From Brachypalpus laphriformis (taxonomy: Eukaryota; Arthropoda; Insecta; Diptera; Syrphidae): a stretch of DNA of 64,000 bases. A program made the translations under genes and the position numbers. Positions 56,001 through 64,000 of this stretch are shown piece after piece (position 1 is the stretch's first letter; each line of letters begins with the position of its first letter). Where the stretch lies: positions 58,243,808 to 58,307,807 of the forward strand of contig OX246756.1 in assembly GCA_945910035.1 (NCBI GenBank). Reading direction: 5' to 3'. The notes beneath the pieces are model-generated. The model searched no databases. It saw only the letters and a program-made list of their open reading frames with translations, and was not told where the DNA came from.

Positions 56001-56714
56001 TTAATAAACGTTTCCTATAAAGGGACCAGTTGGTTTTCCTATAATTTCTAAAAACCTTCTGATCAGGCAAATAGTCATCAAGACTAAATTGGATGTAACC
56101 CTGGTCTAAAAAAGAGTGCTCTTCAGAGACTCTCTAGTCCTTAACCAAGTTATATAAGTGATCGGAGACAAGAGTGATGTCCAGGACTTCTTGTCGGTTG
56201 CGAGTAATGAAGGTCGGTTTGGACCCCCGGTTACAGATTAGGAGATTAGTACTAAGGATAAAGTCAAGAAGTTGGTCACCTCTTTCATTTATGTCGGAAC
56301 TGCCCCAGACTGAGTGATGGGCATTCGCATCACAGCCAATGATGAGACTAGTGTTTCGGCTCTTTGCTTTAGCAATCAAGCTCCTCAAGATGTCCGGGGG
56401 GAGTGGGCCCACAAGATCGTGACCTAAATAAGCCGATACCAGCCAGTAATTTCTTGTTCGCAATCGCAGAGATTCGCAATTAGAGAGTAAAAGGATGTTT
56501 AGATGGGTCTTCCCAGGATACAGGATCTCGGTTTACCTTCCTTTTTTGCGTAGATTAATTTGTAGTTTGGAGTCTTGAGTCCACAAACCCGGTTTCCAAC
56601 AACCCATGGTTCCTGGATCAAGACTAAGTCTTCCCCGTATTTGCTGAGCCGGAGCATAAGGGAAGCCGAAGCCGTGATGGAGTGATGCAGGTTAATCTGA
56701 AGGATCCGCAGCAT
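53027..56714 (-). pseudogene. ORF2 of element G: EEP, RT, RNase H, zinc knuckle, broken
   Basis: The EEP starts MLRILQINLHHS and continues (after a frame break near 56490) with SAYLGHDLVGP and IIGCDANAHHSVWGSSD. RT motifs are SPGPDGVIPTEI, FIPKAEKSSHVEPKDLRP, QHAYCKGKSVETAL, GTPQGGVLSPLLWNLVVNE and AYADDIAIAA. RNase H motifs are FFTDGSKMEGGVGCG, FQAKIMAIKEA (Lys for Glu), FTDSQAAIKSL and WVPGHRDITGN. The knuckle is CRSCRDEEKEETVLHLLCTCP. Breaks: near 56490, a stop near 56130, the E insertion at 55065, a shift near 54900, near 54250 and a stop near 54036. Confidence 0.85.
55065..55162 (-). mobile_element. 98-bp copy of the 3' end of element E, 18-bp target duplication
   Basis: CGACGATGGATATCAATT (55047-55064) and CGACGATGGATATAAATT (55163-55180) flank it, with one mismatch. 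It contains the last 24 nt of the E coding region (RRTPQADQ), the stop, the TGATCC/GGATCA stem-loop and the GAA tail. It splits the RT of element G and gives the upstream frame an E-derived end. Confidence 0.9.
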
Positions 56715-56854
56715 TGGGGCTACTTCTCGCTACAGATACCATTACCACGGTATTATTGGCTTCCTCTGAATCTGATGACGGAAGGTCATCCTCGAGAGAG
56801 AGGCCACTAGGGTCACTGTCCAAGAGTGATGGTGAGGGAGAGGGACGACATGTA

Positions 56855-57336
56855 CGAGTGGAGGGAAGCGAAGCAGCTGGTGAACTAGCTAGGAACGGAT
56901 CAGACACGCCAGATCCAGAACCATTTGTGGGATAAGACCCCACAAAGTAAGGGAAGACTGAAGGAAAGACGAAGAGAACAAGTGGTCCCAAATAAGACAG
57001 GCGAAGGAACTTCTGGAGGAATATAACCAGGAAAGAAGCAGAACCTGCCTAAGAGTTAGTAATAATCGACTTCGCATCTTGGCGGGCATGTTAACGGATC
57101 ACTGCATACTTAAGGAGCACATTAGGAAACTGAAAATAGAGGGTGACGGACACTGCAGATTCTGCAGAGACTTCGCAGAAACACCAGCACACCTTTTTAT
57201 GGAATGCGAAGCACTGATCCATAAAAGAAGAAATCACATAGGTGCCTACCTCCTATCAGAAATGGATATAGCTTTGTTGGATCCACTGAAGATACTCCGG
57301 TTTGTTGTAGCAGCTGGACTGGAGGAGGTGCTCTAG
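56855..57336 (+). pseudogene. Element H, right part: end of RNase H and zinc knuckle
   Basis: It continues RNase H from 52920: VEGSEAAGELARNGSDTPDPEPFVG (Gly for the usual Asp before ELA). After frame breaks around 56935-57060 it reads ILAGMLTDHCILKEHIRKL and CRFCRDFAETPAHLFMECEAL, ending GLEEVL at 57336. 57337-57420 is probably its 3' UTR; no tail repeat is clear. Confidence 0.78.
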
Positions 57337-57639
57337 GCAGTAGAGTAGTATGTGCAGCACAATAGATCGTTTAAAGTTCGCATTGCACTTGAACCTCCCT
57401 ATCATATACATCTATCTACATCTAAGATGTCATAGCAACGTGCTTTGTTCATGATGCTTGTCAATAATATAAGTCAATCCTCATGTTTAGTAGAAGATAC
57501 GCAGTGTATTCCCGCGAGAGGATCAAATGGATTTCAGGAATTCACTAATGTATTCTACACTGATGACTAGCACCACTAGAGCTGACTGGTTTTTGGACAG
57601 TGTGACCAAATTCTCCTGCGCTGTGTCCAATTGTCTTTC

Positions 57640-58070
57640 AGAGTTTTTGTTTTTGTCATACTTGGAGTGCCAACTGATGAAGTATGGCGTGATGGAAGAA
57701 TCAGCATCTGTAGTGACAGCCAGGCTGCACTCAAGGCACTCGAAACTCGCACAAATTACGCAAAGATCGTTCTCAAATGTGATACTAGTCTTATTTGGGT
57801 ACCAGGTCATATCGGAATCGTAGGGAAGGAAATCATTTACACATGACTAACATGAAAAGGATTTGCAGATCCTACTTGCAAGTCTTGCTCGAAGTCGGGC
57901 ATACAACAGAGCATACAACAGAGCATTTTATCTGTCAGTATACTGCTTTTGCAAGAACAAGACTGCATCTCCTGGGCCTTAATGTCATGGGAACGGTTAT
58001 AATCCAATCTCTTACCCTGATCAACATTTTGCGCTTCATTAAGATAACGCAGAAATCTGACTAGGTACAG
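57640..58070 (+). pseudogene. I-group RNase H scrap with internal deletion
   Basis: 57690-57835 reads ISICSDSQAALKALETR and LIWVPGHIGIVGKEI. The sequence then jumps to TTEHFICQYTAFARTRLHLLG near 57905, the C-terminal knuckle region, followed by NILRFIK. A 12-nt word ACAACAGAGCAT is repeated in tandem at 57903-57926. The closest relative in the window is element K. Confidence 0.7.
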
Positions 58071-58189
58071 TGGACCGCTTTGAACTTGAGTGCTTGCGAT
58101 GAACCAACCATCATCCCTCCCATTCATTTCATTTATTTCAAAGTGATCGATACGAACTGATAATTTGATATTTCCCTCGAGATAGAATG

Positions 58190-58870
58190 TGTGCATTTGA
58201 ATGTGATAATGTAATGCAGTAAAATACTGCATGATCCGTATCTTCATCTTCGTCTGAACATTCCGGGCATTATGGTGAGCTGTCGTGTCTAAATCGATGG
58301 AGATCCTTTCGGTAACAGTCGTGAGCAGACTGCTTAAGATGGTAATCGCAGTCTCCATGCTTTCGACCTATCCAGTCTTGGATTGTCGGTATCAGTATCT
58401 GCCTTTTATTGTATTAGCTCAACATAGCTGCTGAAGCTGCTTTCTTCAATTTGTATCTCCTTGATAGCGCTGACTTGATGATGATGTTGGTTCAATACTC
58501 TTCTGTTATATATACTGAACATTTCGTCTGCGTCGATGCCGATGGAGACCATAGCAAATGTAACAAATGCAGCTTCGTCCGAAATGGTTCGAAAGCCTTT
58601 GATTGTCCGTAAGGCGCAGAGTCTGTATGTTGACGATAGTGTCCTTTTAGTCTCTTTCGTCTTTAGTGCCTCCGCACCTGATGGTTTGGTTATCAACCTG
58701 AAAGTTAGCGAATTCAACGATTTTCTGGCTGGTTATAAGGACGGCTTCTGTGTTATGGTCGGCTAGTTCTACGAGTAGGCTGGCAGATACTAGCCAATCT
58801 TTTACCAATTGCTTCACTTGTAGCTGATTCTACCGCAAGTATTCGTTTAGTTACTCTCACGACGGTAATG
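58190..58870 (-). pseudogene. R1-clade LINE C-terminal fragment
   Basis: The minus strand reads TYRLCALRTIKGFRTISDEA and MVSIGIDADEM (about 58640-58520), then, in another frame, IQDWIGRKHGDCDYHLKQSA and CPECSDEDEDTDHAVFYC (about 58375-58220). These are the R1-clade C-terminal block and its zinc knuckle. It has several stops. An open frame of 173 codons (58358-57837) overlaps this in a different frame and is not a gene. Confidence 0.7.
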
Positions 58871-59195
58871 TCATAAGCGAACCTTTTTTTTTTTTTTTTT
58901 TTTTTCTGTTTGTTTATTTATCCACTTATACACTATTACATATTATATTGTTTAAATAAACCCAAAAACTACAGCAATAATGATAACTTAAAGTATCTGA
59001 CCTGAAGGGTTCTCAATACTTACAATATGATTTTTATATACTTGGTATATTTTCATTATTTTTTATTTTATTTTATTTATTTCTTAATGCTATTTTTATA
59101 TTTTGTTTTAAGGAGAAATGTGGAAAAAACCTTACACAAATGTTTATTATTTTTAACTAAATTAGAGGGGAAAACTAACTTATTCCAGGTTAAAC
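58871..59195. other. Poly(T) tract and AT-rich sequence, no gene
   Basis: A run of about 21 T lies near 58886-58906. It could be the poly(A) of a lost minus-strand element, but nothing recognisable lies beside it. The rest is AT-rich without motifs. Confidence 0.4.
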
Positions 59196-59344
59196 CTAAC
59201 TTAACCTAACTTAACCTACGACAGAACGGGGCCCTGATATGCGATCTCCAGCCCGTCTATACAAAGGATCAGCGAATGACAAATGTCATTCCCCTTTTAA
59301 CCGGCGAACCAAAAATAACATACCAGGGCCCAGTCCTACTTAAC

Positions 59345-62300
59345 CTAAACATTAGCTTCAACCCAGTCGAGCCACCAGTATTTCTCCCGATTAAACCGGT
59401 CGGTGTTGATTATATCCCTTTCAGGTATGCTTACGCAATATCTTAGGACGGCATTTCGATCACCCGAGTCAATAGGCCTGTTGAGAATACGTTTATCTGT
59501 TGCCCTTCTAGCAACGTGATAGATAATTGGTACGTTCGTTGAGTCCGATAAATAACCGTGTGCATCCAGATGCAAGAATGCCTCAGGTGGTATATATCCA
59601 CTCTCCATAGTATTTTCGAAATACCCAGGGTTAGGGTAAAATAGACCTGACACAAGTTCGTTCTCTGTAACGTTTGCTGACCGTGCAAAATGATTCCTCA
59701 CAAGATCCAGAATGAAATTGTCGATTCTGGATACACCGGAAGCATGGAGTAGCCTCTTATTGGAGACATAATGTCGAAAGTCGGAATGTGCGCTTCTGTA
59801 CATCCGCATACATGCTCGAATACATTTTCTCTCAAATAATCGGAGCTTTTCCATATACGATGGACTTATGTTCCACCATACTGGACTCGCATAAGTCAGG
59901 ATTGAACGAACGAAAGCTTGGTAACATATGACCTTCACATCGGATCTCAGATAGTTGGAGTAAAAAAGGCGTTTGAGGGACATAAATGCTGCCCTTGCCT
60001 TTTTTAACTGTGTATTTATATGTTCATTATAGTATAAAAATTTGTCCAAATGGACACCTAGATATTTCACACCAATCTTTGATTCGATGCGAAGACCATT
60101 AGAACTCGTGATTCGTAAATTTTTCCAGTTGCGTCTCAAATCTGAATTACCGCGTCTTACTGGGGTGCGGAACAGTATAGTTTCACATTTCGCATGGTTG
60201 ATCTTAAGTTTCCATTCGGAGCAAAATGTTTGGAGTTTATCAAAATTATTTTGAAGTTCACCTTGAATGCCTTGTATTTTTGAGCCACTTGCATACAGAA
60301 TAACGTCGTCAGCAAACGCTAGGGAATCATCCAAACCCTGTAGCATTTCGGAAACATATATGTTGAACAGAAGCGGTGCTGTAACTGTGCCTTGTGGGAG
60401 CCCATTGGTGACATTAAAAACCTTAGTCGTCGTGTATTGTCCATCTGTTACCACGAATTTCTTCTCATACACCATAGATGTAATCATCTTTATAAGATGA
60501 TGCGGAAATTCATATCTGATAAGTTTATATAAAAGCCCGTCGATCCAAACCGTGTCGAAGGCTTTTTCGATATCCACCAGACAGGCAGCTGTACTTTTTT
60601 TGGCGTTAAGATTCCAACTAACGTCAAAAAAAAAAAACAAATATTTGGCGCAACAGCTCTTTAAAGGGGCCAGGGCCTAGCTTCTCGCAACCACTCATGT
60701 TGTGTGCGTTATATTTTTCACACGGATGGAAGGGACCTACAGTTTAATGCCGACTCCGAACGGCGATTTGAGAAGCTTTTTCATGACAATAATACTCTCG
60801 GATGTTTGTCAGACGCTCGCGAGAGGTGGGACCGTGAAAAAACTTTTTGGTGTTTTCTGGGATTCGAACTTGGAACCTCATGCGTAGTGATCCGATACAC
60901 TAACCACTTACGCCACGGCGCCCACGTCGTCAGAAATCAATTTTGTAACAGCGTGCACCGCCGATTGGTTTCTCTTGAACCCAAATTGGTTCCGCGGTAT
61001 TATCACCTTTCTTTCGCACACGAACAAAATGGACTTACTAATAACAACTTCATAAACCTTCCCGATATTAGGCAGGAGACTTATTGGCCTATAATTGGAA
61101 GGATCAGAAGGATCCTTCTTCTTTTTGATTACTGGAAAAACCTTCGATGTTTTCCAATAACTCGGGAAGTAGCAGTTGTTTAACATATTATTAAATATAA
61201 CGCAATATTGCCGTATAATTTCGTCCGGTATATGCTTTAGAATAATATTGGGAATGTTATCTAAACCACTTGACATTTTGTTATTTAGTTTCCTAAATAT
61301 ATATGTCAGTTCGTCTAGTGTTGTAAAGTAATTGTCAGTCTGTCCATCTTCTGCTAGTTGGTCCGCTTTTAATCGCTCAGACAATCTCAGAAGAGTTCGT
61401 GTTTCGCTGTTGCGAAACCTCGACAGTTCGCTAGCTCTGCAGCTTGGTAGATCCCTAGCATGGATTGCCTCAAAATGAGAGCCGATTAAGTTTAGCTTGT
61501 CCGCTCCATTATCTATAACGAAATGGTTATCCATAATGGGGCAGTGCTGGCTATTAATCTCCGCCTGAGAGAGAAGAGACTGGGAAGACAGTGGAATTTT
61601 CAGTTTTGGAATTTTGATAATGTTCCGAGGCTTGAACATCTGATTAATTTTAGGAAACATATTCCTGGAATCGGACTTCAATATATTTTCAGCGCGTTGC
61701 CTCCAATAATTGTTGACACTATTCCCGAACTGCTGATTTATCAGTGTCTTCACATTTCTCAGAAGAGATTTTAACCTTTGCAGCTCTAAATTGGGCGATT
61801 CCCCTTGAAACTGACGTCGTATACGATTTATCTGAGTGATTAAAAAGCTTTTGTAGGTTTGTAGGGTTTTAATGTCACGGTTTAGATAACATTCAATTCT
61901 GTCTTTGGATTTAATTTTCGAAACTGATGACTCCATAGCTTGTAATACCACCGTATTTAAATTCCCGATATAGGAATCGCATTCCTCGTTAGAAAGATTC
62001 CTATTACTAGGAATATTAGAAGAGGAAAAGCAGTTCCTATATTTTCTGATGGCACAACGTTGAAATTTGCACCAATCAGTCTGCCTAAAATTCAATTTAG
62101 GGACTTCGTGCTGCGTTGCGAAGCTAAACGTAGAGTCGCCAGCAAATGTCACGGGCATAACTATTGCATTATGGTCGCTATCATACGGCAATATAGAAAG
62201 TTTATTATCGTGGATCGTTCGAATTTGCAATCGCGCGTCCGCAATGCAAAGATCAAGATATGAATTTCCAGAAGGAAAACTTGGTGCAACTGGGCTGTAT

Positions 62301-62690
62301 AATTTGATTTTATATTCGACCTGGTTTTCATCAATAAAGCGGTTTAGGAAGTTGCCTCTTCCGTTCGCCGTTGAGTTCAACCAGGCCGAGTGCTTCGCGT
62401 TCAAATCTCCAGCTAGGACGAAATAGTTGTCTAAACTATCTAGTCTTAGTATTTCGAACATTTTTTCGATCTCAGTTTTAAATGGATTGACTGTACCTTT
62501 AGCCGCATATGCTGATATTAAGTACAGACAACCATTGTCTATGAGAGGCAGCGAGATAATAGTTGTCTCGAGACAACTAAAGCTTCTAATATCACTTCGT
62601 TCAATTTTAGTGTATCGAAGTGGTTTCCTGACAAGAATTGCCGTACCGCCACCTCGAATAGAATCACGTCTGTCTGTCCGTATTACGTCA
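59345..62690 (-). pseudogene. Endonuclease-reverse transcriptase of element J, interrupted by SINE S4
   Basis: The EEP starts mid-domain (RTDRRDSIRGGGTAILVRK) and has ISAYAAKGT, VLAGDLNAKHSAWLN and YDSDHNAIVM. RT has MSSGLDNIPNIIL, VIKKKKDPSDPSNYRPISLL, FGFKRNQSAVHAVTKLISDD, then the SINE, then VDIEKAFDTVWIDGL, GLPQGTVTAPLLFNIYVSEM and AFADDVILY. A thumb with FVRSILTYASPVWW runs to the stop. Removing the SINE and one copy of ACGTC makes the frame continuous, with no other stop. There is no RNase H. Confidence 0.82.
60626..60923 (-). mobile_element. tRNA-derived SINE, copy S4, with T-rich tail
   Basis: A reverse-strand copy of the SINE at 41711. Its tail in sense reads GCGCCAAATATTTG followed by T12. 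A short duplication ACGTC (60621-60625 and 60924-60928) flanks it. It lies in the RT of element J in the same orientation. Confidence 0.9.
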
Positions 62691-64000
62691 TTTTTTTTTT
62701 TTTTGTCGGGATAGGAAACACTCGACTGGAGCACTCAGACACAACTGGTCCATTGTACTGCCAGAGAGCAAACCCTGATTTACCCATTTTACTGGAATTT
62801 CCTTGACTTTCGAAGAAAGCCAAGCAAGCACTTCAGTGATGAGGAGCTTACAGTACCAGCGCTCACCACATCCGCACCGAAGATCTGCCACCTGATACGA
62901 GCAAAGGCCGGACACTCACAGAGATAATGTTCCGCGGTGTCGTCGCTCTCTCCACAAGCGTCGCAGATTGTAGTGTCACTTAAGCCTAACACGTTAAGGT
63001 GCTTGGCAAAAGCGAAGTGGCCTGTCAAGACGCCGATAAGTTGTCTACAGTCTTTTCTGCTGAGAGACAGCAAGAATGCCGCTGATTTCTTACAGACGTC
63101 CGGGAGCATGCGTTTAGTCAACCTGCAACCTGGAGAGTCATGCCACACACAATTGTGCTCGTGAGAGACCCAATCGTCACTGGAAGCCCTAACCGAAGAC
63201 GCTGGAAGACCCAACGCGGGTTCGGGACCTGAGAAAGCCTCCTCTGAGCCTTGTCTAGCAATCTCATCGGAGATCTCGTTCCCCAAGATCCCAGTGTGAC
63301 CTGGGACCCAGATAAGAGACAGAGAATTCAGCCTTGCGACCGAGTTCAAAGAGTTCTTGGTTTCACGAACTATTTTGGAAGTGGTTAAAGGGTTAAGCAA
63401 GGCCTTAAGCGCAGCCTGACTGTCACTACAGACACAAATGCTACGTCCCTTCCACCTGTTCTTCACAACATAGTTCATGGCCATTAGGATTGCATAAGTT
63501 TCCGCTTGGAAAACAGACGCATATTTGCCTAACGAGAAGTGAAGTCTAATGTTGTCGACTTCCACGAAGGCACCAGCGCCAGACCCTTGACTGGTTTTGG
63601 AACCATCCGTGAAAATACGACTACATTCCATTCCCGGCTCAGACTCTGACCGAAGCCAGTCCTGGACACAAGGAAAGTCGACTCTGAATTTGCGCATCAG
63701 CTGGAGTTCTGGTGTCATTGCATCAGACGGCATATCCATAAGACAGGAGTCGTAAGATAAGTGTCGCGCAAGTTCATCAAAGTTCCAGTGTGGAGTATAC
63801 CAAAAACCGCCTCGCCTAAGACGATGGATGGCTTTGATAGTGCAACCCATGATATAAGTATCAAGGGGAGGTAAGTTCAGCAAAGCGTCTAGAGCAGAGC
63901 CAGGCGTACTCGGGAAAGCTCCCGAGCAGCCGAGACAAGCCGTTCTTTGGAGTTTCGCACAAAAGGCAACCACATATTTACGCGAGAGCCCCTTCCACCA
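62691..64000 (-). mobile_element. I-group LINE element K, 3' part, with poly(A) tail
   Basis: In sense it enters from beyond the window, carries RNase H and a zinc knuckle, then an 84-nt 3' UTR and a 14-nt poly(A) (plus-strand T run 62691-62704). The poly(A) abuts the EEP of element J in mid-domain, so K is probably inserted in J and the start of J should lie beyond 64000. Confidence 0.8.
62789..64000 (-). CDS. ORF2 C-terminal part of element K: RNase H and zinc knuckle, open, partial
   Basis: It is open from the window edge to TAA at 62789-62791 (about 404 codons visible). The post-RT region has LQRTACLGCSGAFPSTPGSA. RNase H has FTDGSKTSQGSGAGAF, FQAETYAILMAMNY, CSDSQAALKAL and WVPGHTGILGNEISDEIAR, with all the expected acidic residues and the His. 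The knuckle is CDACGESDDTAEHYLCECP. It ends FLRKSRKFQ. RNase H removes the RNA strand after reverse transcription. No lesion is visible. Confidence 0.9.
   Translation of the reverse strand, partial: WWKGLSRKYVVAFCAKLQRTACLGCSGAFPSTPGSALDALLNLPPLDTYIMGCTIKAIHRLRRGGFWYTPHWNFDELARHLSYDSCLMDMPSDAMTPELQLMRKFRVDFPCVQDWLRSESEPGMECSRIFTDGSKTSQGSGAGAFVEVDNIRLHFSLGKYASVFQAETYAILMAMNYVVKNRWKGRSICVCSDSQAALKALLNPLTTSKIVRETKNSLNSVARLNSLSLIWVPGHTGILGNEISDEIARQGSEEAFSGPEPALGLPASSVRASSDDWVSHEHNCVWHDSPGCRLTKRMLPDVCKKSAAFLLSLSRKDCRQLIGVLTGHFAFAKHLNVLGLSDTTICDACGESDDTAEHYLCECPAFARIRWQIFGADVVSAGTVSSSSLKCLLGFLRKSRKFQ

Larger units (their letters stand above)
52921..56846 (-). mobile_element. I-group LINE element G with CCTAA-repeat tail, nested in H
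   Basis: GACATGTA flanks it at 52913-52920 and 56847-56854, and RNase H of element H continues across it. In sense it starts within the end of ORF1 (56846-56692), carries a nearly complete ORF2 (56714-53027) and ends CCAACCTAACCTAACCTAACC. ORF1 and ORF2 overlap by 23 nt in different frames. A 98-bp tail of element E is inserted at 55065-55162. Confidence 0.85.
59196..62690 (-). mobile_element. Non-LTR LINE element J (EEP and RT), split by a SINE
   Basis: In sense: EEP (from 62690), RT, thumb, stop near 59343, a 3' UTR of about 130 nt and a tail reading GGTTAAGTTA repeated (plus-strand 59196-59220). The 5' part is missing at 62690, where the poly(A) of element K begins. The clade is uncertain (jockey or I group). 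Confidence 0.8.

Noticed and set aside
57837..58358. 173-codon minus-strand open frame as a novel gene
   Set aside because: It is the wrong frame of an R1-clade C-terminus on the same strand and then runs antisense through an RNase H scrap.
58886..58906. Poly(T) tract as a poly(A) tail of a minus-strand LINE
   Set aside because: The adjoining R1-clade fragment is on the right strand but lies on the wrong side (its 3' end faces left), and no other element end matches.
1..64000. LTR retrotransposon, CRISPR array, prophage or operon structure
   Set aside because: No terminal repeats with protease or integrase, no regularly spaced repeats and no bacterial gene arrangement were seen.

Overview
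The window is eukaryotic, most likely from an arthropod (probably an insect). It contains no gene I recognise as host. Almost all coding sequence is non-LTR (LINE) retrotransposon: APE-type endonuclease (EEP), reverse transcriptase (RT), RNase H and zinc-knuckle modules, on both strands and in very different states of decay. There are also four copies of one tRNA-derived SINE, two short Helitron-like elements and a decayed AT-rich satellite. I saw no LTR retrotransposon (no aspartic protease or integrase), no cut-and-paste transposase, no rRNA and no free-standing tRNA gene. The mix of jockey, R1, I/LOA-like and RTE-like LINEs, and the use of the insect telomere unit CCTAA as a 3' tail, fit an insect. 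The species cannot be told.

Layout. 1-1190: I-group remnant. 3023-3217: Helitron-like element. 3917-6761: RTE-like element A' (minus). 6858-7608: R1-like deletion remnant. 7609-11510: RTE-like fragment F, split by full-length element E (7824-11317, minus, 16-bp target-site duplication). 12847-14885: degenerate R1 element. 15106-17704: short LINE and SINE scraps. 17745-31915: a decayed jockey element (copy 2, minus) split by three later insertions: an I-group element (18198-21235, 13-bp duplication), a full-length intact jockey element (copy 1, 22018-26812, 44-nt poly(A)) and an RTE-like element (28099-31237, 19-bp duplication). 33180-47889: a satellite interrupted by I-group element C, itself interrupted by RTE-like element B (33414-45300, 15-bp duplication). 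B is interrupted in turn by element A (35234-38538, 9-bp duplication) and by a block of fragments D, L and M (39019-44272). C also carries a SINE and a Helitron-like element, and L carries a SINE. 47890-51827: SINE, R1 scrap and a 5'-truncated E copy. 52121-57420: I-group element H split by I-group element G, which carries a 98-bp E tail. 57640-58870: I-group and R1 scraps. 59196-62690: element J, split by a SINE and bounded on its 5' side by element K, which runs off the window.

How the parts work together. This is a retrotransposon graveyard with some young arrivals. Insertion order can be read from duplicated target sites and from reading frames that resume on either side of an insert. Jockey copy 1 is the only complete, uninterrupted two-ORF element, so it is the best candidate for a recently active source. 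Element E has one premature stop, and element J is open apart from its SINE. Every strand and coordinate call below comes from reading the sequence. Clade names are assigned from motifs and should be checked by phylogeny.
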